Source of the DNA: Modestobacter sp. VKM Ac-2984 | GTDB lineage: Bacteria > Actinomycetota > Actinomycetes > Mycobacteriales > Geodermatophilaceae | Assembly (NCBI RefSeq): GCF_026967985.1 | Contig: NZ_JAPVBJ010000001.1 | Span: 675,493 to 739,492 of the forward strand | Reading direction: 5' to 3' | Length of the DNA: 64,000 bases | Shown here: one piece after another, positions 16,285 through 24,768 of the stretch | How positions within the stretch are numbered: the stretch's first letter is position 1 | Layout: each line of letters starts with the position of its first letter | The notes under the pieces: generated by a model | What the model saw: the letters and a program-made list of their open reading frames with translations, nothing else | Database searches by the model: none | Told to the model about the DNA's origin: nothing | Program-made: the position numbers and the translations under genes

Positions 16285-19200
16285 CAGCCACGCCCCCGGC
16301 GCAGTCCGCCGGCTGCCGCGGCCAGCCCCAGGCCGGCCGCGGCGGCCAGCACCGCGCCCTGGGCGACCCGGCCGGGCGGCTGCGGCCGGTCGGCCAGCAC
16401 CTGCTCGGGGTGCTCGCCCAGTCGCGCCCCCTCGACCAGGCCGGCCAGCGCCTCCGCGGAGTGCACCGCGCGCCGCCCGGTGTCGCCCTGCTCGATCTGG
16501 GTGCGGCAGCTGAAGCCGTCCGCCAGCACCACCGCCCGGGGGTCGCCCTCCCGCACGGCCGGCAGCAGCACCTGCTCCCCGCACGCCATCGAGACCTCGT
16601 GGTGACCCTGCTCGAACCCGAAGTTCCCGGCGAGCCCGCAGCAGCCGGAGTCCAGCACGTCGGCGTCGAACCCGGCCTTGGCCAGCAGCTCGCGGTCGGC
16701 GTCGAACCCCATGATCGAGTGCTGGTGGCAGTGGGTCTGCACCATCGCCGCCCGCTCGGCCGCCGGCGGGGACCAGTCCGGGGCCCGCTCGGCGAGCAGC
16801 TCGGCGAGGGTCCGGGTGCTCTCGGCGAGCCGGCGCACGTCGTCGTCGTCCGGGAGGAGCTCGGGGGCGTCGGCCCGGAACACCGCGGTGCAGCTGGGCT
16901 CCAGCCCGACCACCGGCACCCCGTCCCGCACTGCGGGGCCGAGCGCCTGCGCCGTGCGCCGCAGCACCCGGGCGGCCACGCCCAGCTGGCCGGTGGAGAT
17001 CCAGGTGAGGCCGCAGCAGAGCTCCTGCTCGGGCAACCGCACCCGGAAGCCGGCGTCCTCCAGCACCGTGACCGCCGCCCGGCCGATGGCCGGGTGGAAG
17101 AACTCGGTGAAGGTGTCCGGCCACAGCAGCACCTCACCGCGCCGGCCGTCCCCGCGCGGTCCGCGCTCCCGGTACCAGTGGGTGAACCGCTCGTGCGCGA
17201 ACAGCGGCAGCTCCCGCTCGTGGGTGAGCCCGCCGGCGGCCTGCGCGAGCCGGCGCAGCCCCGGCGTCTGGGTCGCGATGTTGACGACCCCGGGGGCCAG
17301 CGCCGCGACGCGGGCGACGAGCGGCAGCCAGCCCAGCGAGTAGTGGGTACGTGGGCGGACCCGGCCGGCGTAGTGGTGGGACAGGAACTCCGCCTTGTAG
17401 GTCGCCATGTCGACGTCGACCGGGCAGTCGCTCTTGCAGCCCTTGCAGGCCAGGCAGAGGTCCAGGGCGTCCCGGACGGCGGTGGAGCGCCACCGGTCCC
17501 GGATGACGTCGCCGCGGAGCATCTCGAACAGCAGCCGGGCCCGTCCCCGGGTGGAGTGCACCTCGTCGCCGGTCACCTGGTAGCTCGGGCACATCACCGC
17601 ACCCTCGGCGCCCTCGCCCAGCGAGGCCCGGCACTTGCCGACACCGACGCAGCGGGCCGCCGCCTGCGCGAAGGAGCCGCCGTCCTCGGGGTAGCCGAAG
17701 GTCACCTCCGGCTCCCAGGCGGGGAAGGCGGGGGTGAGCCGCAGGTCCGCGTCCAGCGGTCGCGGGACCACCACCTTGCCCGGGTTCATCCGGTTCTCCG
17801 GGTCGAAGAGCTGCTTCATCTGCTCGAAGGCGCCGATCAGCTCCGGGGGGAACATCCGGCCGAGCAGCTCACCCCGGACCTGCCCGTCGCCGTGCTCGCC
17901 GGACAGCGAGCCGCCGTACCGGGTGACCAGGTCCGCGGCCTCCTCCAGGAAGGCCCGGTAGTCCGCGGCGCCGCCGGGGGAACCGAGCTCGAACGGGATG
18001 CGCAGGTGCACGCAGCCGTGCCCGAAGTGCCCGTACGTGGACGCGGGGGTCAGCCCGTGCCGGTCCAGCAGGTCCCGCAGCTCCTCCAGGTAGGGCCCCA
18101 GGTCCTCCGGCGCCACCGCGGAGTCCTCCCAGCCGGGCCAGGTGTCGCGCCCGCTCGGCGGGTGCGCCGTGGCACCGAGCCCGGCCTCCCGGAAGGCCCA
18201 GAGGTCGGCCTGCGCCGCGGGGTCGTCCAGCACCAGGACCGACGGCGGCTCCGACGCCGCGCAGACGTCGGCGACCAGCCCGTCCATCCGACGGGCGAGC
18301 TCGTCGGGGTCGTCGTCGGCGAGCTCGACGAGCAGCCAGCCGTCCCCCTCCGGCAGCTTCTCCAGCGCCCGCGGGTTCATCCCCTCCTCGTCCTGGTTGC
18401 GGCGCAGGACGTCGTCGACGCCCTCCAGCCGGTGCGGTCGCCAGGGCAGCACCCGGGTCACCTCCCGGCCGGCGGTCACCACGTCCGGGTAGCCCAGCAC
18501 GGCCAGCCGCCGGTGCCGGGGCAGCTCGGAGAGCTGGAGCTCGGCGCGCAGGACGGTCACCAGCGTTCCCTCGCTGCCGACCAGCGCCCGGGCCAGGTCG
18601 AAGCCGTTCTCCGGCAGCAGTGAGTCCAGGTTGTAGCCCGACACCCGCCGCGGGATCTGCGGGTACCCGGTCCGGATCTGGGCCAGGTGTGCGTCCCGCA
18701 GCTCGCGGAGGCCGCGGTACACCTCGGCCGGGCGCCCGCCGGCCTCGATGACGCGGGCGTACTCCTCGTCCGACGTGGGGCCCACCCACATCCGGGTGCC
18801 GTCGGCGAGGAGCACCTCCAGCCGGGACACCTTGTCCACGGCCTTGCCGTAGACCTGCGCCGACGAGCCGCACGCGTTGTTCCCGAGCATCCCGCCGACC
18901 GTGCACGTCCAGTGGGTGGCCGGCTGCGGCCCCCAGGTCAGCCCGTGCTCCGCCAGCCGGTCGTCGAGGTGGTCCAGCACCATGCCCGGCTCCACGACGC
19001 ACGTCCGGCTGTCGACGTCCACCGACTCCAGCCGGTTGCAGTGCCGGGTCCAGTCCAGGACGACGGCGGCGTTCGTGGTCTGCCCGGCCAGGCTGGTCCC
19101 GCCGCCGCGGGACAGCAGCGGGACCCGGTGCTCGCGGCAGACCGCCGCCGCCTCGACGGCGTCCTCCACCGTGCGGGGTTCGACCACACCCAGCGGCGGG

Positions 19201-19373
19201 ATGCGGTAGTTGGACGCGTCGGTGGAGTACGCGCCCCGGGTACCGGCGTCGAACCGCACCTCGCCGTCGACCCGGCGGGACAGCTCGGCCTCGAGCGCCG
19301 CCACGTCGACGTCCTGCCGGCCGGCCGGGCTCGGCCACACGGTGCGCGGATCGGGGAGGTCGGTGGTGGCCAC
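16284..19373 (-). CDS. FAD-linked oxidoreductase fused to Fe-S heterodisulfide-type domain (D-lactate/2-hydroxyacid dehydrogenase-like)
   Basis: 1029 residues in one chain. An FAD-binding PCMH domain (about 45-270) is recognised by LLSRGGGTSLAGQ and TVGGMLGNNACGS. It is followed by the GlcD-type C-terminal FAD domain (about 280-545, with TPASTYGHFGHGCVHLR and SLSGEHGDGQ). Next come two Cys clusters for 4Fe-4S centres (CVGVGKC with a later MCPSY, and CLACKGCKSDCP), then CCG-type domains with CCGLTW and CCGLAGNFGFEQGHH. This layout resembles fused LldE/GlcD/GlcF proteins that oxidise D-lactate or other 2-hydroxyacids and feed the quinone pool. Start GTG at 19373, 3 nt after the PoxB-like gene. 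The C-terminal Ala/Gly-rich tail is poorly conserved. Confidence 0.88.
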   Translation of the reverse strand: MATTDLPDPRTVWPSPAGRQDVDVAALEAELSRRVDGEVRFDAGTRGAYSTDASNYRIPPLGVVEPRTVEDAVEAAAVCREHRVPLLSRGGGTSLAGQTTNAAVVLDWTRHCNRLESVDVDSRTCVVEPGMVLDHLDDRLAEHGLTWGPQPATHWTCTVGGMLGNNACGSSAQVYGKAVDKVSRLEVLLADGTRMWVGPTSDEEYARVIEAGGRPAEVYRGLRELRDAHLAQIRTGYPQIPRRVSGYNLDSLLPENGFDLARALVGSEGTLVTVLRAELQLSELPRHRRLAVLGYPDVVTAGREVTRVLPWRPHRLEGVDDVLRRNQDEEGMNPRALEKLPEGDGWLLVELADDDPDELARRMDGLVADVCAASEPPSVLVLDDPAAQADLWAFREAGLGATAHPPSGRDTWPGWEDSAVAPEDLGPYLEELRDLLDRHGLTPASTYGHFGHGCVHLRIPFELGSPGGAADYRAFLEEAADLVTRYGGSLSGEHGDGQVRGELLGRMFPPELIGAFEQMKQLFDPENRMNPGKVVVPRPLDADLRLTPAFPAWEPEVTFGYPEDGGSFAQAAARCVGVGKCRASLGEGAEGAVMCPSYQVTGDEVHSTRGRARLLFEMLRGDVIRDRWRSTAVRDALDLCLACKGCKSDCPVDVDMATYKAEFLSHHYAGRVRPRTHYSLGWLPLVARVAALAPGVVNIATQTPGLRRLAQAAGGLTHERELPLFAHERFTHWYRERGPRGDGRRGEVLLWPDTFTEFFHPAIGRAAVTVLEDAGFRVRLPEQELCCGLTWISTGQLGVAARVLRRTAQALGPAVRDGVPVVGLEPSCTAVFRADAPELLPDDDDVRRLAESTRTLAELLAERAPDWSPPAAERAAMVQTHCHQHSIMGFDADRELLAKAGFDADVLDSGCCGLAGNFGFEQGHHEVSMACGEQVLLPAVREGDPRAVVLADGFSCRTQIEQGDTGRRAVHSAEALAGLVEGARLGEHPEQVLADRPQPPGRVAQGAVLAAAAGLGLAAAAGGLRRGRG

Positions 19374-19376
19374 GGC

Positions 19377-21164
19377 TCAGCTCCGGTGCGGCAGGAACTC
19401 CTGGATCTTGGTCTTGGCGCCCTGCTTGACCACTCCCCAGGCGTTCTCGTCGCCCTTGAACAACGACTTGGCGGTCTCGGTCATCTGCTCGAGCGTCGCG
19501 TGCGGCGGGATCGGCGGGACGTCCCCGTCACACAGCACGTCGATGACGGCCGGCTTCCCGGCGGCCAGCGCGCGGTCCCAGGCGGGCCCGATCTGGTCGG
19601 GGTCGTCGACCGTGATGGCCTCGAACCCCAGCCCGGCGGCGAAGGCCGCGTAGGAGACGTCCGGGAGCGTCTGGGACTCGGCCAGCTTCGGCTCCCCGCC
19701 CATGGCCCGCATCTCCCAGGTCACCTGGTTCAGGTCGTTGTTGTGCAGCACGGCCACGACCAGCCGCGGGTCGGTCCACTCCTGCCAGTAGCGGGAGATC
19801 GTGATCAGCTCGGCCAGGCCGTTCATCTGCATCGCGCCGTCACCGGCGAAGGCGATGACCGGCCGGTCGGGGTGACCGAACTTGGCGCCGATGCCGTAGG
19901 GCACGGCCGGCCCCATGGTGGCCAGGGTGCCCGAGAGCGAACCGCGGTTGTCCGGGCCGAACCGCACGTGCCGGGCGTACCAGTTCGCCGCCGACCCGGA
20001 GTCCGCGGTGAGGATCGCGTTGCCGGGCAACCGGTCGTTCAGCTCCCAGAACAGCCGCATCGGGTTGACCGGGTCGGCGTCGGTCATCGCCCGCATGTGG
20101 ATGGTCTCCCACCACCGCCGGACGCCGTCCTCGATGCCCTCCCGCCAGGACCGGTCCTGCTTGCGCTGCAGCAGCGGGATCAGCGCGCGCAGCGTGGCCG
20201 CCGCGTCGCCGACGAGGTTGAGCTCGTAGGGGTAGCGCATCCCGATGAACTTCGCGTCGTGGTCGATCTGCACGCCGCGGGCCTGGTCGTACTCGGGGAA
20301 GAACTCGCTGTACGGCAGGTTCGAGCCCACGGTCAGCAGGGTGTCGCAGTCCTTCATCATGTCCCAGGTCGGGCGCGTGCCCAGCAGCCCGATCGACCCG
20401 GTGACGAACGGCAGGTCGTCGGGGAGCACGTCCTTGCCCAGCAGCGCCTTGGCCACACCGGCGCCGAGCAGGTCGGCGACCTCGACCACCTCGTCGCGAG
20501 CACCCCGGGCGCCCTGCCCGACCAGCATCGCCACCTTGCCCCCGGCGTTGAGCAGGTCGGCGGCGGCGCGGATGGAGGGGTCGTCGGGGGTCACCCTCGG
20601 CGTGGAGGTGTGCCCGCCGCTCGAGGGCACCATCTTGTGCTCGTGCGTCGGCGGGCTGTACTCCAGCTCCTGCACGTCCGCCGGGATGATGATCGCCGTC
20701 GGCGCGTGCTCGGCCGCGGCTGTCCGCATGGCCCGGTCCAGGACGTTGGGCAGCTGCTCGGGGACGTTGACCACGTGCACGTAGTGGTGGGCGACGTCCT
20801 TGAACAGCGACAGGAGGTCGACCTCCTGCTGGTAGGAGCCGCCCATCGCGCTGCGGTCGGTCTGCCCGACGATCGCGACGACCGGCACGTGGTCGAGCTT
20901 GGCGTCGTAGAGGCCGTTGAGCAGGTGGATGGCTCCCGGGCCGGAGGTGGCCATGCAGACCCCGACGCGACCGGTGAACTTGGCGTACCCGACCGCCTCG
21001 AAGGCGGACATCTCCTCGTGCCGGGACTGCACGAACTGCAGGTGGTCCTGCTTCCCGAACGACGCCAGGATCCCGTTGATCCCGTCCCCCGGGTAGGCGA
21101 AGACCTTGTCGACGTCCCACTCGTGCAGTCGTTCCAGCAACACGTCCGCGACTGTCTGGCTCAT
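19377..21164 (-). CDS. PoxB-like thiamine diphosphate enzyme (pyruvate oxidase/dehydrogenase type)
   Basis: 595 residues with the three domains of the TPP oxidase family. The N-terminal PYR domain has the cofactor-activating Glu in QSRHEEMSAFEAVGYAK and the stretch CMATSGPGAIHLLNGLYDA. The central FAD-type domain spans about 195-330. The PP domain has the Mg/TPP motif AGDGAMQMNG with Asn in NNDLNQ. It resembles ubiquinone-linked pyruvate oxidase, which makes acetate and CO2, more than acetolactate synthase. The C-terminus lacks an obvious membrane-binding amphipathic helix, so quinone coupling is uncertain. The start ATG has GAGGGG upstream. A sigma-B-like promoter lies about 41-65 bp upstream; stationary-phase control of poxB is known in E. 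coli (RpoS). Confidence 0.88.
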   Translation of the reverse strand: MSQTVADVLLERLHEWDVDKVFAYPGDGINGILASFGKQDHLQFVQSRHEEMSAFEAVGYAKFTGRVGVCMATSGPGAIHLLNGLYDAKLDHVPVVAIVGQTDRSAMGGSYQQEVDLLSLFKDVAHHYVHVVNVPEQLPNVLDRAMRTAAAEHAPTAIIIPADVQELEYSPPTHEHKMVPSSGGHTSTPRVTPDDPSIRAAADLLNAGGKVAMLVGQGARGARDEVVEVADLLGAGVAKALLGKDVLPDDLPFVTGSIGLLGTRPTWDMMKDCDTLLTVGSNLPYSEFFPEYDQARGVQIDHDAKFIGMRYPYELNLVGDAAATLRALIPLLQRKQDRSWREGIEDGVRRWWETIHMRAMTDADPVNPMRLFWELNDRLPGNAILTADSGSAANWYARHVRFGPDNRGSLSGTLATMGPAVPYGIGAKFGHPDRPVIAFAGDGAMQMNGLAELITISRYWQEWTDPRLVVAVLHNNDLNQVTWEMRAMGGEPKLAESQTLPDVSYAAFAAGLGFEAITVDDPDQIGPAWDRALAAGKPAVIDVLCDGDVPPIPPHATLEQMTETAKSLFKGDENAWGVVKQGAKTKIQEFLPHRS

Positions 21165-21204
21165 CGGGGAATCCCCTCTGATCGGAAGCACGTCCTCCGC
21201 CCGC

Positions 21205-21229
21205 CTACCCGTGACCCGGGACCGAAAAC
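21205..21229 (-). promoter_or_regulatory. Sigma-B-type promoter for the PoxB-like operon
   Basis: On the minus strand GTTT (complement of 21226-21229) is followed after 15 bp by GGGTAG (complement of 21205-21210). This matches the actinobacterial sigma-B/sigma-F pattern GTTT, 14-17 bp, GGGTAT. The predicted start point is about 35 nt before the PoxB-like ATG. Confidence 0.6.
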
Positions 21230-21277
21230 GACGACCCGCCCGGAATCGGGCCGGCTGTGCAGGGCCCCCGTCCGGAT

Positions 21278-21301
21278 GTTTGAGCGGGTTCGAAGGGGTA
21301 C
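21278..21301 (+). promoter_or_regulatory. Sigma-B-type promoter for the 76-residue protein
   Basis: GTTT at 21278-21281, a 14-bp spacer and GGGTAC at 21296-21301 fit the sigma-B consensus closely. The predicted transcript would begin near 21308, 36 nt before the ATG at 21344, leaving room for the GGAGGA ribosome site. It is divergent from the similar promoter at 21205-21229. Confidence 0.68.
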
Positions 21302-21343
21302 GGAGAAGTGGTCCACATCACCGACGGAACGGAGGACCACGCC

Positions 21344-21574
21344 ATGAGCACCCACGAGACCGGCAACGTCACCGGCACCGCTGACAAGGACTACAACCTG
21401 CTCTGGTTCACCCAGGCCAGTCTGGACAACGCGCTGCGCCTGGAGACCTACGTCCAGGACGCCGAACGCGCCGGCGACTCCGAGCTGGCGGAGTTCTTCC
21501 GCAAGGCGCAGAACGAGAGCCGCAAGGGCGGCGAGCAGGGCAAGGCCATGCTCAAGGCCCGCCTGGGCAGCTGA
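21344..21574 (+). CDS. Small conserved stress-type protein (76 aa)
   Basis: A 76-residue soluble helical protein, starting MSTHETGNVTGTADKDYNL. It continues with LLWFTQASLDNALRLETYVQ in overlapping helices, AERAGDSELAEFF and RKAQNESRKGGEQGKAML. The heptad-like spacing and the Glu/Lys-rich second half suggest a helical bundle, perhaps ferritin-like in outline, but no metal-ligand set is complete. I recognise it only as a kind of short protein common in high-GC actinobacteria, with no assigned function. Start ATG with GGAGGA 7 nt upstream. The sigma-B-like promoter upstream suggests expression under stress. A DUF296 gene follows after 5 bp, so they are probably co-transcribed. Confidence 0.8.
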   Translation: MSTHETGNVTGTADKDYNLLWFTQASLDNALRLETYVQDAERAGDSELAEFFRKAQNESRKGGEQGKAMLKARLGS

Positions 21575-21579
21575 CCCGG

Positions 21580-22023
21580 ATGCGGACGAAGCTGCTCACC
21601 GACGGCCCGCCCCGACAGCACGCCGTCGTCTTCGACACCGACGACGAGGTCGTGGGCGGGCTCACCGGCTGGGCCGAGCAGAACGACCTGCCGGGCAGCT
21701 CCTTCACCGGCATCGGCGCCTTCTCCTCGGCGACGGTCGGGTACTACGACCTGGACGAGCAGGAGTACGCCGAGATCCCGGTGCCCGACCAGGTGGAGGT
21801 GCTGACCCTGGCCGGCGACATCACCCGGGACGGCGAGGGCGGCTGGCAGGTGCACGCGCACGTGGTGTGCGGCCGGCGGGACGGGTCCACCGTGGGCGGG
21901 CACCTGCTCCGTGCGGTGACCCGCCCGACCCTCGAGCTGGTGGTCACCACCGGCGCGAGCCACCTGCGGCGCCGACACGACCCCGCCTCCGGCCTGGCGC
22001 TGATCGACCTGGACGCCTCCTGA
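21580..22023 (+). CDS. PPC/DUF296 domain protein
   Basis: 147 residues forming a single PPC (DUF296) domain: VVGGLTGWAEQNDLPGSSF, TGIGAFSSATVGYYD, EVLTLAGDIT and VHAHVVCGRRDGSTVGGHLL, with the His/Gly-rich centre typical of the trimeric fold. In plants the domain follows an AT-hook; bacterial stand-alone members are probably small enzymes or ligand-binding trimers with unknown ligand. The conserved His residues (HAHVV, GGHLL) could hold a metal. The ATG is 5 bp after the preceding gene, with a weak ribosome site (GACCCGG), consistent with co-transcription from the sigma-B-like promoter. Confidence 0.85.
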   Translation: MRTKLLTDGPPRQHAVVFDTDDEVVGGLTGWAEQNDLPGSSFTGIGAFSSATVGYYDLDEQEYAEIPVPDQVEVLTLAGDITRDGEGGWQVHAHVVCGRRDGSTVGGHLLRAVTRPTLELVVTTGASHLRRRHDPASGLALIDLDAS

Positions 22024-22071
22024 GGAGCTGTTCGGCGCGTGAGCCCGGGCAGAGCGGGCAGTGAGCCGGGC

Positions 22072-22917
22072 ATGGACACCTTCCGCCACGGCGACCTCGT
22101 CTTCGACGTCCGCGACTCCGGGCCGGCGGACGGCGAGCCCGTCGTCCTGCTGCACGGCTTCCCGCAGGACGCCGGCGCGTTCGACCGGCTGAGCCCGGCC
22201 CTGCACCAGGCCGGGCTGCGCACGCTCGCCCCCGACCAGCGCGGCTACTCCCCCGGCGCCCGGCCCACGGGGCGGTCGGCCTACCGGCTGCGGGCGGTCG
22301 TCGACGACGTGCTGGCGCTGCTGGACGCCGCCGGCCTCCCCAGCGCGCACGTCGTCGGCCACGACTGGGGCGGGATCGCGGCGTGGGCGCTGGCGGCCTG
22401 GCACCCGTGGCGGGTGCGCACGCTGACCGCCCTGTCGGTGCCGCACCCCGCGGCGATGACCCAGGCGCTGGGGCACAGCGACCAGGCGGTCCGATCGGCC
22501 TACGTCGGGTTCTTCCAGCTGCCCGCCGTCCCGGAGGCCGCGCTGCTGGCCGGCCAGGGCGCGCTGCTGCGCCGGACGCTGGGCCAGGGCGGGCTGCCGG
22601 CCGACCTGGTCGACCGCTACGTGGACCGGATGCGCCGGCCGGGGGCGCTCACCGCGGCGTTGAACTGGTACCGCGCGCTGCCGCTCTCCGGCGGTGCACC
22701 GGTGGGCCCGGTGAGCGTGCCCACCCTGCACGTCTGGGGCGCCCAGGACCCCTACCTGGGCCGGGCCGCGACCGAGGCGACCGCTGCGTTCGTCACCGCC
22801 GCGTACGCCCTGGAGGTGCTCGAGGAGACCGGCCACTGGATCCCCGAGCTGGCCACCGAGCGGACCGCGGAGCTGATCACCGCGCACGTGCGCACGGCCG
22901 GGCCACCGCGCGGCTGA
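22072..22917 (+). CDS. Alpha/beta hydrolase (epoxide hydrolase-like)
   Basis: 281 residues. The oxyanion motif is LLHGFPQD, the nucleophile elbow is VVGHDWGG with Asp as nucleophile, and the late acid and His lie in LHVWGAQDPYLG and EETGHWIPE. Asp at the elbow and HGFP place it with epoxide hydrolases and haloalkane dehalogenases; the Trp following the nucleophile fits both. The substrate is unknown. I chose the ATG at 22072; an in-frame GTG at 22039 with GAGGA upstream would add 11 residues. It is the third gene downstream of the sigma-B-like promoter at 21278 and is followed at 86 bp by a PAS-PP2C gene. Confidence 0.85.
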   Translation: MDTFRHGDLVFDVRDSGPADGEPVVLLHGFPQDAGAFDRLSPALHQAGLRTLAPDQRGYSPGARPTGRSAYRLRAVVDDVLALLDAAGLPSAHVVGHDWGGIAAWALAAWHPWRVRTLTALSVPHPAAMTQALGHSDQAVRSAYVGFFQLPAVPEAALLAGQGALLRRTLGQGGLPADLVDRYVDRMRRPGALTAALNWYRALPLSGGAPVGPVSVPTLHVWGAQDPYLGRAATEATAAFVTAAYALEVLEETGHWIPELATERTAELITAHVRTAGPPRG

Positions 22918-23002
22918 CCCGGACGATCTGCACCCTCGTCGGTGGCGTTGGGCATGCTCCTCCCCAGCCTCCGACCGACGCACCCGACCCCCAGGAGCCG
23001 TC

Positions 23003-24739
23003 ATCGACATCCCCCAGCCCAGCCCACCGGCCGACGGTGCGGTCGCCGTCGGCGGGGCGCCGGCCTGGTTCCACGCCCTCGACGACACGACCCTGACACT
23101 GCTCGCGATCTGCCGTACCGACGGCACCCTGCTCGCCGCCAACCGGCAGGCCTTCGAGGGCAGTGGCCTGCTGCCGGCCCAGGAGGTCGGCCGGCCGTTC
23201 TGGGCCACCGGCTGGTGGCGCGGCAGCGCTGCGGTGCAGGACCGGGTCCGCGCCTGGTGCGCCGAGGTGGCCGCCGGTGGCGCACCGGTGCGCGCCCAGA
23301 CCTCCTGGTTCCGGGCCGACGGCAGCGAGGGCACCCTGGACCTGACCCTGCAGCTGGTCCAGGACCAGGCCACCGGGGTGGCCTACCTCCTGCCCAACGG
23401 CACGGACGTCACCGACCGGCTGGCGGCCGACCACGCCACTGCCCAGGCCACCGTCGCGCAGGCCGAGGTCGACGCCCTGCGCCGGGCGGACGTGACCCGC
23501 GCCGCCGACCTCGCCGCCCTCCGCGCGGTCGAGGCACAGCTGTCCCGGGCGCTGGAGCTCTCGGAGAAGGTGCTGGCCAACACCGCGGACGGCATCTACG
23601 GGCTCGACACCGACGGCCGGGTCGAGTTCGTCAACCCCGCAGCCGTCCGGATCACCGGCCACAGCCGCGAGGAGCAGCTGGGCGGTGACCAGCACGCCCT
23701 GATCCACGGCCACCGCCGCGACGGCTCCCCCTACCCGCTCGAGGAGTGCCCCACCTGGCGGGCGCTGCGGACCGGCGCCCGGGTCGTCGCCGACGACGAG
23801 GTCTTCTGGCGCCGCGACGGCACCCCGGTCCCGGTCGAGCTGGTCGCCGTCCCCACGATCGAGGACGGCGCCGTCACCGGTGTCGTGGTCTCCTTCCGCG
23901 ACCTGACCGACCGACTGGCCGCCGCCGAGCAGGCCGCGGAGCTGCACCGGCTCGAGGAGCAGGCCGCCCAGGAACGGGCGCTGTCCGATCGGCTCCAGCA
24001 GGCGCTGCTGACCCCGCCACCCGAGCCCGATCACCTGCACGTCGTCGTCCGCTACCAGCCGGCCGCCCGCGGCGCCCAGGTCGGCGGCGACTGGTACGAC
24101 GCGTTCCGGCAGCCCGACGGAGCGACGGTCCTGGTGATCGGTGACGTCGTCGGGCACGACAGCCGGGCGGCCGCGGCGATGGGCCAGTGGCGCGGACTGA
24201 TGCGCGCCCTGGCCTACGACGACGCCGACGACCTCCCGGCCGTCCTGCGCCGGGCCGAGCGGACCGCCCTCGGCCTGGGCGTGAGCACGCTCGCCACCGC
24301 ACTGCTGGCCCGGATCGAGCGGCGCCCCGGCCTGCCGGGCTCCGCGACGCGCCTCCTGCGCTGGACCAGCGCCGGCCACCCGCCGCCACTGCTGCTGGCC
24401 CCCGACGGCACGAGCACCCTGCTGGACCGCCGGCCCGACCTGATGCTGGGGGTCTCCCCCGACACCGTGCGCACCGGCCACGAGGCGCCGTTGCCCGACC
24501 ACGCCACGCTGCTGCTGTACACCGACGGCCTCATCGAGCGGCGCGGAGCAGACCTGGACGCGGGGCTGGCCGACCTGCAGGCGGCCCTCACCGACCTCGG
24601 GCGGGCGCCGGTGGCAGAGCTGTGCGACACGCTGCTCGCCCGGCTGGTGCCCGCGAGCGCCGCCGACGACGTCGCCCTGGTCGCGGTCCGGGTCCGTCCC
24701 GAGGGCCCCGACCTGCCGGGGACCGGGATCGACGGGTGA
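23003..24739 (+). CDS. PAS-PAS-PP2C (SpoIIE-type) phosphatase; start codon unclear
   Basis: About 578 residues. The first PAS-like domain (about 12-135) begins APAWFHALDDTTLTLLAICR. A coiled segment (about 145-190, Ala/Arg/Glu-rich) leads to a second PAS (about 190-310: KVLANTADGIYGLDTDGRVE). Then comes a PP2C/SpoIIE phosphatase (about 330-565) with QVGGDWYD, VIGDVVGHD and ADDVALV, so the metal-binding Asp residues are present. It would dephosphorylate an anti-anti-sigma factor in response to the PAS ligand or redox state. No ATG, GTG or TTG exists in frame between the preceding stop and GTG 23234, which would cut the first PAS. The best ribosome site (AGGAG, 22993-22997) points to an ATC at 23003. 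Either a rare start is used or there is a sequence error. Confidence 0.85.
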   Translation: MDIPQPSPPADGAVAVGGAPAWFHALDDTTLTLLAICRTDGTLLAANRQAFEGSGLLPAQEVGRPFWATGWWRGSAAVQDRVRAWCAEVAAGGAPVRAQTSWFRADGSEGTLDLTLQLVQDQATGVAYLLPNGTDVTDRLAADHATAQATVAQAEVDALRRADVTRAADLAALRAVEAQLSRALELSEKVLANTADGIYGLDTDGRVEFVNPAAVRITGHSREEQLGGDQHALIHGHRRDGSPYPLEECPTWRALRTGARVVADDEVFWRRDGTPVPVELVAVPTIEDGAVTGVVVSFRDLTDRLAAAEQAAELHRLEEQAAQERALSDRLQQALLTPPPEPDHLHVVVRYQPAARGAQVGGDWYDAFRQPDGATVLVIGDVVGHDSRAAAAMGQWRGLMRALAYDDADDLPAVLRRAERTALGLGVSTLATALLARIERRPGLPGSATRLLRWTSAGHPPPLLLAPDGTSTLLDRRPDLMLGVSPDTVRTGHEAPLPDHATLLLYTDGLIERRGADLDAGLADLQAALTDLGRAPVAELCDTLLARLVPASAADDVALVAVRVRPEGPDLPGTGIDG

Positions 24740-24768
24740 CGACGGGGTGGTGCGGGTAGCGCCGGGAC

